A DNA stretch of 64,000 nucleotides from assembly GCA_032622095.1 (NCBI GenBank), contig CP136062.1, positions 229,106,578 to 229,170,577 of the forward strand. The letters are read 5' to 3'. Made by a program: the position numbers and the translations under genes. This document shows positions 20,040 through 30,791 of this stretch, piece after piece (positions within the stretch are counted from its first letter, which is position 1; each line of letters opens with the position of its first letter). The notes below the pieces were generated by a model, which was not told the DNA's origin, made no database searches, and was given only the letters and a program-made list of their open reading frames with translations. This DNA comes from Siphonodentalium dalli. Its lineage: Eukaryota > Mollusca > Scaphopoda > Gadilida > Siphonodentaliidae.

Positions 20040-20110
20040 TCCGCGTGTCGGAGTAAACCCCGAAGCGGGCAAGAGTTTTTCCCACGTCGGAGTTTACTCC
20101 TGCCCGCATT
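20040..20110. repeat. Short hairpin adjoining dispersed repeat R1
   Basis: GTCGGAGTAAACCCCGAAGCGGGCA pairs imperfectly with the following GTCGGAGTTTACTCCTGCCCGC. It sits directly before the R1 block. Confidence 0.5.
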
Positions 20111-20111
20111 A

Positions 20112-20213
20112 CCACACGGCACAATCGTTTCGACGATTCTACGACCAATTCCACGATTCTGCGGCTTGACAACCACGGTGCTACGGCAGTTCAACGATTC
20201 TGCGGCCTTATTA
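20112..20213 (-). repeat. Dispersed repeat R1, copy 1 (inverted relative to 56,551-56,652)
   Basis: About 100 bp is shared with 56,551-56,652 in opposite orientation with very few differences. It includes CGCAGAATCGTGGAATTGGT on the minus strand. The sequence is itself built of CGCAGAATCGT-type sub-repeats. Both copies remain open in the same frame (LNCRSTVVVKP, RRIVETIVPC). Confidence 0.8.
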
Positions 20214-20592
20214 TACGTGATATTTTATGACAAACTTAGATAATGGGGCCTTTTACTGAACTGGGACGATAAAAGTGGGCTTCTTCTCGTATGCATTGTG
20301 TACAGTAGACTTTGCAGGTCCACCAGGTTGACTCACGGAATACATACGAAGATGCGATCAATACATAAAATGAGTCACAATCGGCTCGGTCAAGTCTGGA
20401 TAATCCGATCGAACCGCGAACCGATCGTAAAAAGTCGTTTCTTGGGCTACAAGGGGACATTAACAGTGCGAAACTTAACATCCAACGTAAGCTTTGATAA
20501 GCATAAATGTAATATGATCGTACGTGACACGTAATGGAGCAACCACCAAGTTGATCATTAAGTTCAACGTTACAATAATTATATGATGTACC

Positions 20593-21120
20593 ATACAGGG
20601 TACTGCATGTGTTACACCACTCGGAGAAATGTCTGTGTCGTCACACAAATACCATGCTAGAACTTGGATTAATATATTCGTAATCGTATATAGTCACCAA
20701 TAGCCGGGTTACTACCGTAGTAACGGACATTGCCCATCTAGTGAACTATTCAAACCCAGCATTGAAATCATGGTTATGATCAGTCCAAACATATGAGTAA
20801 AGTTCGAACATAAGATAATAATAGCTGAGAACCTAGTGCGAATTTAACTGTGGTGGGGCCTCAAGCATATCTACCCCTGCACGTCAGAAAAGAAAAATAG
20901 CTTGCGGATGGAAGTGAACCATCATCCCACAGTGAAATCAACCAGGCCTGTTGGGTTTGAATAGTTCACTAGATAGACAATGTCAGGTACTACGGTAGTA
21001 ACCCGGCTATTGGTGACTATATACGATTACGAATATATCAATTCAAGTTCTAACATGGTATTTTAGTGTGATGACACAGACATTTCTCCGAGTGGTGTAG
21101 CACATGTAGTACCCTGTATG
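20593..21120. repeat. Large foldback element, about 170-bp arms
   Basis: Arm 20,593-20,765 (CAGGGTACTGCATGTGTTAC, CCAATAGCCGGGTTACTACC, TTCAAACCCA) is complementary to 20,947-21,118 (GGGTTTGAATAGTTCACTAG, GGTAGTAACCCGGCTATTGG, GTAGTACCCTG). The internal segment is about 180 bp. No coding sequence, so non-autonomous. Confidence 0.85.
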
Positions 21121-21225
21121 TATATATACTTATATATATATATATCACAGCAGAAGTTTCCTTAGAATTAATGGATGGAAATGGAATGCCTCTAATATTT
21201 GTATTATTTGAGTCGGACATAGATT

Positions 21226-21230
21226 ACCTT
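21226..21230. other. Target-site duplication of the copia element (ACCTT), left
   Basis: ACCTT directly precedes the left LTR and directly follows the right LTR at 26,239-26,243. A 5-bp duplication is typical of Ty1/copia integrases. Confidence 0.9.
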
Positions 21231-21465
21231 TGTTACGATGTGTTTTGGTGAATGGACATTTGTTTCTGGGTGTTACTGTACTGTACATTCTGAGGCGGAA
21301 GGAAGTGACGTCATTGCGAGTGTAGTTTCGATAGTGTGTAGAAATACGAGAGATAGAATGGAACTGATAAAGAACAAGGCGTTCGCCAAAGGCCAGCGCG
21401 AGCGGGATCTCGAGGTGGATCATACCAGATGATAATTCTTTGTGGTGAGTTCTGCTAACCTATCA
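21231..21465 (+). repeat. 5' LTR, 235 bp
   Basis: Begins TGTTACGATG and ends CTAACCTATCA. It differs from the 3' LTR by T/G in GTGTTACTG, T/G in GAGATAGAAT, G/T in GTGGTGAG and A/G in GCTAACC. It carries TGACGTCA-like GTGACGTCATTG, a possible CRE element for transcription. A 64-codon open frame spans the LTR in both copies and is not considered a gene. Confidence 0.95.
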
Positions 21466-21468
21466 GAA

Positions 21469-21479
21469 TGGTAGCAGAG
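21469..21479 (+). promoter_or_regulatory. Primer binding site, initiator tRNA-Met type
   Basis: TGGTAGCAGAG lies three bases after the 5' LTR and is complementary to the 3' end of animal initiator tRNA-Met (CUCUGCUACCA), the usual copia primer for minus-strand DNA synthesis. Confidence 0.85.
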
Positions 21480-21553
21480 CGAGGTTATTGACGAAAAATA
21501 GCGGACATTTCCAGTCAATTTATATACTCTAGCGATTAGCGAAGAAAAACAAA

Positions 21554-22666
21554 ATGGCTTCCGGTTTCAAAGTTCCACCGTTATTTAGCGAGTCTAAGCC
21601 CTATACCAGGTGGGTAGAAGAATTAAAAGTGTGGCAGACTGTAACTGAACTAGACAAAAAGAAACAGGCGTCGGCGATAGCTTTATCTCTACCTGAATCA
21701 GAGGGAGGAATTCGAGACAAAGTTTTCAACGAACTCTCTGTAGGAGATTTATATTCAGATGATGGAGTGAAGAAACTGTTTACATTCTTGGACAAACTGT
21801 ATAAGAAAGACGAACTTTCTGAAGCATTTGAGGTATATGTGGAGTTTGATAGATTTCATAAGAATGGAAGTATGGACATGGATCACTACATAAGTGAATT
21901 TGATAAGCGGTATAACCGGACAAGGAAATTCAAAATGGAATTGCCAGAATCAGTCTTGGCTTTCAAATTATTGGAAGGATCAGCTTTGGAACACAAAGAT
22001 CGTCAGTTAGTTTTAACTGGAGTGAATTATGATGAAGCAGGTACCCTATATCAACAAATGAGTATTTCGCTGAGGAAGTTCTTTGGCAAACAATCGGCAG
22101 CCTGCGATTATAAAAGGGGCGAAAGTGAACATCCACCCATAAAACTGGAACCTTATGAAAAGGAAACATATTACTCGTCGATGAGGGGAAGAAGAGGATT
22201 TCATGCACGAGGTGGACGAAATACATTCAACCAAGGTAGAGGACAAAATTTCAGAGATAATCCTACAAGACAGAATCAACGGCGCCGCACAAATCCAATG
22301 GGCACAGATGGAAAAGTAATGGTTTGTAAAATCTGTCAGTCTATTTTTCACTTTGCGAGAATGTGTCCAAATGCCTATGAAAACATGAACAATAATGTAT
22401 ATGCAACATATTCTAATGACGGATATGAAGTAGAAGCAGCCTTGTTTACCGGAAATAACATTGAAGAATCTCAGGTGCTTGTTGCTGAAACTATAAATTG
22501 TGCTGTGTTGGACAGTGCATGTAGTTCAACAGTTGCTGGATCTGTTTGGATGGAAACATTTCTAGATTCACTAAGTTCTTCTGATCGCTCTCGTGTTACA
22601 AATCGGCAAGCGGAACGATATTCAGATTTGGTGGAGGAACACGTTTGGTTTCCAAGGAAATGGTGA
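21554..22666 (+). CDS. gag: copia gag with N-terminal part of protease
   Basis: Starts at ATG 21,554 (context AAAACAAAATGG); 370 codons. Residues 1-180 resemble the copia GAG structural region (W..ELKVW, LSLPESEGG, LLEGSALE). Then comes an Arg/Gly-rich linker (MRGRRGFHARGGRNTF) and one CCHC zinc knuckle, CKICQSIFHFARMC, which binds RNA. Near residues 330-340 is VLDSACSSTVAG, the protease active-site region with D-S-A in place of the common D-[ST]-G; this variant is frequent in animal copia elements. The final residues after about 345 are out of frame: protease homology moves to the overlapping frame starting near 22,625, so a one-base indel has occurred there. Forms the particle that packages element RNA. 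Confidence 0.9.
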   Translation: MASGFKVPPLFSESKPYTRWVEELKVWQTVTELDKKKQASAIALSLPESEGGIRDKVFNELSVGDLYSDDGVKKLFTFLDKLYKKDELSEAFEVYVEFDRFHKNGSMDMDHYISEFDKRYNRTRKFKMELPESVLAFKLLEGSALEHKDRQLVLTGVNYDEAGTLYQQMSISLRKFFGKQSAACDYKRGESEHPPIKLEPYEKETYYSSMRGRRGFHARGGRNTFNQGRGQNFRDNPTRQNQRRRTNPMGTDGKVMVCKICQSIFHFARMCPNAYENMNNNVYATYSNDGYEVEAALFTGNNIEESQVLVAETINCAVLDSACSSTVAGSVWMETFLDSLSSSDRSRVTNRQAERYSDLVEEHVWFPRKW

Positions 22667-23400
22667 CATTTCCATGTGAAATAGCTGGTGTAAAATGTAC
22701 CATAACATCCGATGTCGTTGAAAGTGAGATTCCTCTCCTTCTTGGAAAACCTGCCATGAAAAAGGCTAAGGTAATTTTGGATTTGGAACATGACAAAGCT
22801 TCTATATTCGGTAAAGATGTGGAACTTGAATGTACTTCCTCTGGACACTATTGTGTTAACCTGATTACTTCGGAGATTGACATCAAAGAAACCTCTAATT
22901 TTGAAGCTTCAGTTTGTGATGATGTAAAAACAGAGAAAGAAAAGAGACAGATGATATTGAAATTGCATAAACAATTCTCACATCCGTCTTCTAAACGTTT
23001 AAAATCACTTCTGAGGGATGCTGGAATAACAAGTGAAGTGTATATGGACCTTATTAATGAGATTTCGTCAACATGTGATATCTGCAGAAAATACAAACGG
23101 ACTCCACCAAGACCTGTGGTTTGTCTACCTATATCCCAAGAGTTTAATGAAACAGTTGCAATGGACCTGAAGGAATGGAGACCTGGTGTTTATTTCCTGC
23201 ACCCAATTGACTTAGCAACGAGATTTTCTTTATCAACTGTGATATATGATAAGAAAACAGAAACTGTGATAGACAAAATTATGATAATGTGGGTTGGTGG
23301 TGGATTCGGTGTACCAGCGAGATTCCTGTCAGACAACGGTGGTGAATTTTCATCAGATAAATTCAGAGATATGGCTGAAAATCTCAATGTTGAGGTATAG
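22627..23400 (+). pseudogene. pol: copia pol, segment 1: protease C-half and integrase
   Basis: The frame resumes after the frameshift with FGGGTRLVSKEMV and the hydrophobic protease end IPLLLGKPAM. The integrase zinc-binding motif follows: HKQFSH, then CDICRKYKRTPPRP (HHCC). The catalytic core then has the first Asp in VAMDLKEW and the second in FLSDNGGEF. The frame ends at TAG 23,398-23,400, within the core and before the catalytic Glu. The next segment continues in the same frame, so the stop is a point mutation. Confidence 0.9.
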
Positions 23401-24729
23401 AACACATCTGCAAACTCTCCATGGCAGAATGGCATCTGTGAAAGAAATCATGCAGTTATAGACAATAATGTTTCTAAGATTCTATGTGACAATCCAAAGA
23501 TGGACCTTGAGATAGCCCTTATTTGGGCTGTCAATGCTAAGAATTCCCTTCACATGGTTTACGGCTATAGTCCTCACCAACTTGTGTTTGGTATAAACCC
23601 CAAGCTGCCATCTATTCTGACTGATGCTCCTCCAGCTTTAGAAGGAACCACAAGAAGTGAAATCTTTGCAAAACATATTACATCTTTGCATGCTGCAAGA
23701 GAAGCTTTCATAAAATCAGAGTCATCTGAGAAGATTCGACGAACACTAAGACGACAAATTCGTCCAACTGGAGAGACTTTTAGCATTGGTGAGAGAGTAT
23801 ATTTCAAGAATGATAAATCCTCGGAATGGAAAGGGCCTGGAAAAGTGTTGGGTCAAGATGGCAAGGTGGTTTTCTTAAGACATGGCAGTCTTTACATCCG
23901 AGTTCCGTCTTGTAGAATGATGAAAGTTGGACAAGAATTTTCAAATGGAAAAACTGATGAAGTTAAACTGTTAAGCAATGATAACGAAGAGGAGAATTTG
24001 AAGGTTCAAACTACATGTATGACAATTCCAACTGCACAGATGACACCAGAAGATGAAAGTGAAAGCGATGCTACCGGTAGAAGTGTAAAGTCTACAGCAG
24101 CGTGTGAAGAGACTGATGATACAAATAATCCATTTAATTCCAAAGGAAAAGACTCTGGACTACCAAAGTTGAATGACTGTATCTTGTACAGAGTCAACAG
24201 TGATGATATATGGAAAAAGGCAGATATTGTGAGCAGATGTGGAAAGACAACAGGAAAGTACAAAGGATGGTTTAATGTTATGAATTCACACAGTTCAGAA
24301 GTGTCAGGTGTAGATTTTGAAAATCCGAGTGTGGAATGGAAGATTTTTGACACATGCAGAAATGAACATATATGTAGTGATGATCAGAACATTGATGAAG
24401 TTAATGTGGTAATAACAGATGGACGAGAAGAAGATATTATGATTGCAAAAATGAAGGAACTTGACAACTGGAAAAACTTTAAGGTGTATGAAGAAGTAGA
24501 TGATGTTGGTCAGCCATATATATCAACAAGGTGGGTCGTTACAGAAAAATTCAAGAATGGGGAAAGGCAGTTAAAGGCTCGACTTGTTGCTAGAGGATTT
24601 GAGGAAAAAGATGAACATAGGACAGATTCGCCAACTGCAGGGAAGGAAACTCTAAAAATCTTATTAGCATTAGCTTCATCATTAGAGTGGATATGCAGTT
24701 TTATTGATGTGAAGGCTGCTTTTCTGTAA
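23401..24729 (+). pseudogene. pol: copia pol, segment 2: integrase end and reverse transcriptase start
   Basis: Directly continues the previous frame. SPWQNGICERNH supplies the integrase catalytic Glu. The copia integrase C-terminal region follows (VYGYSPHQLVFG), then a GKR-like block, an acidic linker, and reverse transcriptase motifs WVVTEKFKNG, KARLVARGF and FIDVKAAFL, which holds the first catalytic Asp. A TAA at 24,727 interrupts immediately after AAFL, where functional elements normally have a His or Gln and Gly. Confidence 0.9.
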
Positions 24730-25362
24730 GGAATGGAAATTGGACGAGAAGTATATCTCAAACCGGATATATCACTGTCATCAGGGAAGTTATGGAAACT
24801 CAAAAAATGTGTATATGGCCTGAATGATGCTTCGAGAAATTGGTATTTCAAAGTTTGTGATGTGATGAAACAACTAGGGTGCCGAAAATCAGTAACTGAT
24901 CCAAGCTTATTCTACAAATATGACAATAAGGAACTTTCTGGTATGTTCTTAATTCATGTTGATGACTTTATCTGGGCAGGTACAATGGAATTCAATGTTA
25001 TCATTCCTCTGTCTGAAACCTTCAACATTGGAAGACATCAAACTTCTAAATTCAAATACATTGGACTTGATATCAGACATTCAGATGAAGGAATATTCAT
25101 GAATCAACAACAATACATAGAATCTACACAATTCATTCCGATAAACAATGCACGGAAATCTATGAAACATGAACCGTTGACTGAAAGTGAAATAACACAA
25201 TTGCGGAGCTCATCTGGACAAATCAATTGGATAGTTAATCAGACACGCCCCGATGCAGCATATGATGCTTTGGAGATCAGCACATCTATCAAAGAACCCA
25301 AAGTTGAACACTTAGTTAAATGCAACAAAATTCTAAAACAGCTCAAATTGGAATCATTCTAA
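24730..25362 (+). pseudogene. pol: copia pol, segment 3: reverse transcriptase catalytic core
   Basis: Same frame. KLKKCVYGLNDASRNWY is the conserved fingers-palm motif. MFLIHVDDFIWAG holds the catalytic Asp pair, with HVDD replacing the usual YVDD. FKYIGLDI and SSGQINWI...TRPDAAYD are the thumb/connection signatures. The segment ends at TAA 25,360-25,362. Confidence 0.9.
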
Positions 25363-25890
25363 ATAAAATTCCCGGTACTTAATGATGTTAACAATCTTCG
25401 ACTGAGACTATACTGTGATGCCTCATTTGCAAACCTTCCTGATGGATATTCTAGCTCTTGTGGTTATATGATATTCTTGGTTGACAATAATGAAAAATGT
25501 AGTCCAATTTGCTGGAAGTCTAACAAAATTCGGAGAGTTGTGAAGAGTACACTAGCTGCCGAGGCACTAGCCATGGTTGACGGACTGGATGCAGCATATT
25601 ATTTGGGCTGCATATTGAGTGAATTACTTTTCAACACTGTGGATAGAAACAAAATGCACATTGATGTGTTCACTGATAATCGTTCTCTAGTGGAGAATAT
25701 AAAATCAACCAAGTTAGCATCTGAAAAGAGACTAAGAATAGACATTTCCAACATCAAGCAGATGCTAAATGAAGGAGACATTTCAAAACTTCAATGGATA
25801 GAGAGTAAGAACCAACTGGCAGATGCATTAACCAAAAAGGGGGCTTCACATAAAGAATTATCACAGATACTTGTATGTGGACAATTTTGA
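25363..25890 (+). pseudogene. pol: copia pol, segment 4: RNase H
   Basis: Same frame again, open to the natural TGA. RNase H catalytic residues are visible: YCDASFA (D), TLAAEALAM (E), FTDNRSL (D), ESKNQLADALTKKGA (D). Degrades RNA in RNA-DNA hybrids during element replication. No defect seen within this segment. Confidence 0.9.
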
Positions 25891-25974
25891 AGGAAAAATA
25901 TGACTTTTAGATCATCACTGACTATTTTCATGTAGATAATTCATTGTTTGTGTATTATATAAAGAAAAGAAGAA

Positions 25975-26001
25975 AAAAAAAATAGAAGAAAGAAAGAGGA
26001 A
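25975..26001 (+). other. Polypurine tract before the 3' LTR
   Basis: An A/G-only run (AGAAGAAAGAAAGAGGAA) ends two or three bases before the 3' LTR; it primes plus-strand synthesis in LTR elements. Confidence 0.85.
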
Positions 26002-26003
26002 TG

Positions 26004-26238
26004 TGTTACGATGTGTTTTGGTGAATGGACATTTGTTTCTGGGTGTGACTGTACTGTACATTCTGAGGCGGAAGGAAGTGACGTCATTGCGAGTGTAGTT
26101 TCGATAGTGTGTAGAAATACGAGAGAGAGAATGGAACTGATAAAGAACAAGGCGTTCGCCAAAGGCCAGCGCGAGCGGGATCTCGAGGTGGATCATACCA
26201 GATGATAATTCTTTGTGGTTAGTTCTGCTAGCCTATCA
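26004..26238 (+). repeat. 3' LTR, 235 bp
   Basis: Same length as the 5' LTR with four substitutions. Followed directly by the ACCTT duplication. Confidence 0.95.
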
Positions 26239-26640
26239 ACCTTAGCTGCAGGCAATCAATGCAATACGTGTAAACTATGTAGAAAAAGAAATTATTGAAT
26301 AAAGTGCAGTGAATATGATGCGTCACTTTAATATTTGAGTCGGACATAGCTTACCTTACCTGAAGGCAATCAATGCAATAAGTGATGTAGAAACAGAAAT
26401 TATTGAATGAAGTGTAATGAATATGAAGCGTCATTTTAATGCAATATCGATTGGGAGGAAGAGAAATGTCACTTTAATAGTTAACAATGATATACATATA
26501 TAATTATAGATTATCCCCATTGAAGACGATCAATGCAATGACCAGTGTAGAAATGGAAAAAAAATGTTGCCTGAATGAATCAATGTGTGAACATAAAGTC
26601 TCACTTTAATGAAATGTTGAGATGATGGAATCAACGATGA
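26239..26640. repeat. Diverged tandem repeat, about 118-bp units (target of the copia element)
   Basis: Three units share GGCAATCAATGCAATA, GTAGAAA and CGTCACTTTAAT. The second unit is preceded by GAGTCGGACATAGCTTACCT, which matches the sequence directly upstream of the 5' LTR (21,210-21,230). The copia insertion therefore split one unit of this array. Confidence 0.8.
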
Positions 26641-26781
26641 ATTTGCAATTTCTGTAATGATGAAATTGGTTCACATACCGGTATACATGTATATGCAGCT
26701 GAAAATGTGAATTGACTGAAATGTAATTATGAAAGTGTCAATGACACTGTAGCTCAATGAGGAAAGGGAATAATTTCATGT

Positions 26782-28375
26782 GTTACAGTTAATGGAGCGA
26801 TTAGGAATGTGGAAAGTTGAAAGGCCTAGTTATGCAAAGATTAAAATCCAAGATGGCCGCGACAGCCATCGTTTTTTTGCCAAATGACACAAAAAACACT
26901 CCTTCCTATTTACATGTCATTGTTAACATCCTTCACAAATTTCATGATGGATTTAGTCGTGTAAAGAGTAAAATACAAGATGGCTGCTGGTGACCAGGTT
27001 TCTTGGTTGAATTCAAAATGAACCTTTTCCCATCTACATGTAATTGTTAACATCCATTACAAATCTCATGATGATTGGACCAAAGATTCGACTTGTAGCC
27101 CTTGACAAAGAATTTAGTCATGCAAAGAGTATAATCCAAGATGGCTGCTGGCGGCCATGTTTTTGGCCGAACAACCCCAAAATTACTCATTTCCCATCTA
27201 CATGTCCATTTTAACATCCATGACAAATTTAATAATGATCCGACAAAAGATACGACATGTGGCCCATGCTAATGGATTGAATTTTGAAATCCAAGATGAC
27301 CGCTGCCGGCCATGTTTTCTGGCCAAATGACCCCAAAATGACTCACTCCCATCCACATGTCAACATCAACATTCATGACAAATTTCATAATGATCTGACC
27401 AAAGTAAGGACCTGTAGCCTGTGCCAAAGGATTTAGTCATGCAAAGAGTAAAATCCAAGATGGCTGCTGGTGGCCATGTTTTTTGGTCAAACTACCCAAA
27501 AATGACTCGTTCACATCTACATGTCATCTACATGTCAATAGCGATGAGAAATATCATAATGATATGACCAAATGTACAACCTAGAGCCTGTGCTGAAGGA
27601 TTTAGTCAAGCAAAGAGTAAAATCCAAGATGTATTTTGGCCGAATGACCACAAAACAGTTCGTTCCCATCTACATGTCATTGTTAACACCAATGACAAAT
27701 TTCATGAAGATCCGACCAAAGCTACGACCTGTAGCCCGCGCCAGAGGATTTAGTCATGCAAAGAGTAAAATCCAAGATGGCTGCTGGCGGCCATGTTTTT
27801 TTGGCCGAACGACTTCAAAATGGCTCGTTCCCATCTGCCTGTCATTATTAACATCCATGACAAATTTCATGATAATCAGACGAACAGTATGACCTGTAGA
27901 CCACGCGAATCGATTTAATTTTGAAATCCAAGATGGCTGCCAGCGGCCATGTTTTTTGGCCGAATGACCCCAAAAGGATTCTTTCCAATCTACATGTCAT
28001 TGTTAACACCCATGACAAATTTCATGAAGATCCTACCAAAGCTACGACCTGTAGCCCGCGCCAAAGGATTTAGTCATGCAAAGAGTAAAATCAAAGATGG
28101 CTGCTGATAGCCATGTTTTTTGGTGGAACAACCACAAAATGACTCGTTAACATCCATGATAAATTTCATGATGATCAGACAAACAGTAAGACATGTAGAC
28201 CGCGCCAATCGATTTAATTTTGAAATCCAAGATGGCTGTCAGCCGCCATGTTTTTTGGCCAATGACCCAAAATGACCTGTTCCCATCTACATGTCAATGT
28301 CAACATTCATGACAAATTTGATAAAGATCAGACCAAAGGTACGACCTGTAGCCCGAGCCAAAGGAAATTGTTGAC
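26782..28375. repeat. Tandem array, about 10 units of 125-170 bp with AAGATGGC motif
   Basis: ATCCAAGATGGC-type strings occur near 26,849, 26,974, 27,133, 27,289, 27,455, 27,623, 27,770, 27,928, 28,092 and 28,227. Each is followed by GGCCATGTTTTTTGGCC, TCTACATGTCATTGTTAACA, CATGACAAATTTCATGA and ACGACCTGTAGCC. Spacing and internal deletions vary (the unit at 27,623 lacks the GGCGGCC part). The 106-codon plus frame at 27,572 crosses two units and is not a gene. Confidence 0.9.
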
Positions 28376-29400
28376 GGACACACACACGCACACGTGGACG
28401 TCGTTGAGCTAATAATGAATATGTGATGTGTCGCTTTTAATGAATTGGCAATGACAGCAGTATGGAAACGGTCACTTCGGTGGAGTTACGATACATGCCG
28501 TTAGGTTATGATACACGGTCTACAGCCCTACAGGTATTAGCGGGTTGTCACACCAGACGTTGAAGAAAATTATGATATACATGTATGTCCATGAGGAGCT
28601 TTTTAAAGATTGGGTAACTGTTAGCGCTGGGTATAGCTGTTAAAACATCCGTTAAAACCGCCATAAACAGAATTAATATTATAAACAAACCTTGTTCTTA
28701 TACCAATCATAAATACATGTATCACATTAATTTCAGCATGTTGTTATGTTAGTACTTTGTGTTACATTGTATGTAAGCAAACGTCATCTTATGTAAACAA
28801 ACAGTACATCTACATGTATGTAAAGAGTATGCGATAAGCAAAACACTCAACACCGAGTAGACCCCCACTGCATATACATGTATATGAAATTTTGTTAGAA
28901 ATACCACCGTTATTTCACGCCTTTAGATTAGGCAATTTGGGGACATTTTGGGGGACAGAGGTGATAGGTTTAAGTGAGGGGGGTACCCCCTTGTGACTAT
29001 TGGGGGTACTTTTTAAAGTAAACCTAAAATTGGGGCTGTTTGGTTGTTCTGAAGCATATGAAAGGTGAAAGAAATGAACCAATTGCCCCCATATCATTTC
29101 CTGGCAACTTGGGCTTATATCAGCATTCAGCAAGTTATGTTACATGTACCCTTATATTTTCAAGTTTTGTAGGTCACAATTTATTGAATATTGGGAATAT
29201 TGGATCATTTGACATCACAAAGCCATTTTATAGATGTACAGTGCTTGAAAGTTCACCAAGCAGTTCACCAACACACTGATCATGGGTATTTCCAATTAAA
29301 ATTTAATTTAATCCAAGTTAAATCGCATAATCAAAGTAATTAATGGCTGAACATCACCAACTTCAACTGTGGAATCTGACCCAATGCCTCCCATACAGAG
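28376..29400. other. No supported gene
   Basis: ACACACACGCACACGTGGACG microsatellite-like stretch at 28,380; otherwise AT-rich. A 79-codon plus frame (29,040) and its antisense have no recognised features. Confidence 0.35.
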
Positions 29401-29404
29401 AGGC

Positions 29405-29503
29405 CTAAGCTGAATGAGGTTCCCAGAGGGTGAATTTGGTGATGCTAGCCCTCTGGGGACCTCATTCCGCAAATGTCAGCCACACTAAATTCAGGCTTGG
29501 GGA
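29405..29503. mobile_element. Miniature foldback element, family F2, copy 3
   Basis: AATGAGGTTCCCAGAGGGTG pairs with CTCTGGGGACCTCATT, and GCTAGC lies near the loop. The right end TAAATTCAGGCTTGG matches the outer end of copies at 9.1-9.5 kb. Confidence 0.7.
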
Positions 29504-30170
29504 CCGCCCACCTCTAGTTCTATTGAGAATCATATATTAACCCTTCATTTACTAAATGCTTATTGACAAGTAGATGTTGTGGGAAGTGTTCAGATAAAGT
29601 CGTTTGTTGAACTTTTCTGAACATTTCCAACCAATTAATAGATATCCTTCTACACATGTACATGTGTGTATTATCTGTTAGTCTGTTGTCATCTGCTTGC
29701 ATTTCCTGAACACCCCTCTGAATGAATAATAGATCATTCAAATAAATTCTTTTTTACTTGGTGGGAGAATCCATTTAGTAAAGAAAGGGTTATATATTTT
29801 CGCTACGATAAGGCAGCAATGATTCATAGCCCCTACAATTCAGTGGAATCATGAACTTATTTACAACATACGTGTACCGCATTACCGGTATAGCCATTTA
29901 ATAAGCTAAATCTCCGATTTTGGTGTTGAATGGGTCACCATGAATCACTCTCAACCTAATCAATCACCACAGTGTTTTGCTTATCGCTCACTATTTACAT
30001 GCTGTATATATACAAACGCTCCGCTCACACAAAGTGTTTTGCGGAAAATAACGCATTCTTAATATGATCATTATTCTACATGTATACTATTAGGATATTA
30101 TTGAGGAAACTCTCATAATTTGGTAACTGTTATTTCTAAATTATTACTTATTACATGTACACATACATGT
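29504..30170. other. No supported feature
   Basis: AT-rich; short frames only. Confidence 0.35.
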
Positions 30171-30175
30171 ATACC

Positions 30176-30791
30176 GGCAGACTTTCATTTTTAGAAAATG
30201 TAGGCGCGCAGAGTCCCGCTCGCTGGATTTTGGCCAGGCGCGCGGTTTCTATCAAGATAAAATAAACAGCGGAAATACATTCATAAATGCCGCGTAAATT
30301 GAATTTGTTTACTCACGATCGATGTCCAGCGAATCTCTTTGATGGTTTAACACTGCTTAATCCACTATCCATAAGCACAAGTGAATGTTACACACTATGT
30401 TTTATATTCTACATGCTCCTATATTAAATGTAATTCATAATAATTAATAAGGAATCAATTTAATACTCAGATTCCAAGCTGACAGAATAAATATCAACAT
30501 CTCCCGGCCACGTGGTCTCGATTTGATTTTCGAGGAATTTATGTGACGTCATAAGCCATACCGGTACATAGAAATGTATTTTTAGCTTCGAATCATTCAG
30601 TCTCAGACAGATAGTGCATTTGACACGTCACACCGTGTGACCTCGTCTGGGTAGACACTGATAATAGCGTTATCAGGTTCGCTCTCTGTATTTGGCCTAG
30701 GTGCGCAATCGCTCGCTCGCTGGTTTTCAGTTTTAGCCGTGCGATGGTGCGCAAGAGCGATCGCGCGCCTCAAAAATGAAAGTCTGTACCC
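30176..30791. mobile_element. Candidate DNA-transposon remnant, about 616 bp
   Basis: Left end CAGACTTTCATTTTTAG and GGCGCGC pair with right end GCGCGCCTCAAAAATGAAAG and TCTG. Additional inner similarity is seen between CCCGCTCGCTGGATTTTGGC and the complement of the CGCTCGCTGGTTTTCAG region. No open frame of note, so non-autonomous if mobile. Confidence 0.5.

Larger units (their letters stand above)
21231..26238 (+). mobile_element. Ty1/copia LTR retrotransposon, nearly complete, inactivated
   Basis: 5,008 bp bounded by 235-bp LTRs (TGTTACG...TATCA) and ACCTT duplications. The domain order gag zinc knuckle, protease, integrase, reverse transcriptase, RNase H is that of Ty1/copia, with integrase before reverse transcriptase. 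Defects seen: one frameshift in the protease region and three in-frame stops (23,398, 24,727, 25,360). The LTRs differ at four positions that I can see, about 1.7 percent, so insertion is fairly recent. It landed in a tandemly repeated target block that continues at 26,239-26,640. Confidence 0.95.

Noticed and set aside
20236-20496. Plus-strand exon ending at a GTAAGC donor (LTVRNLTSN, Ig-like look)
   Set aside because: A single weak resemblance to an Ig strand motif; no Cys pair, no acceptor, and a comparable antisense frame exists.
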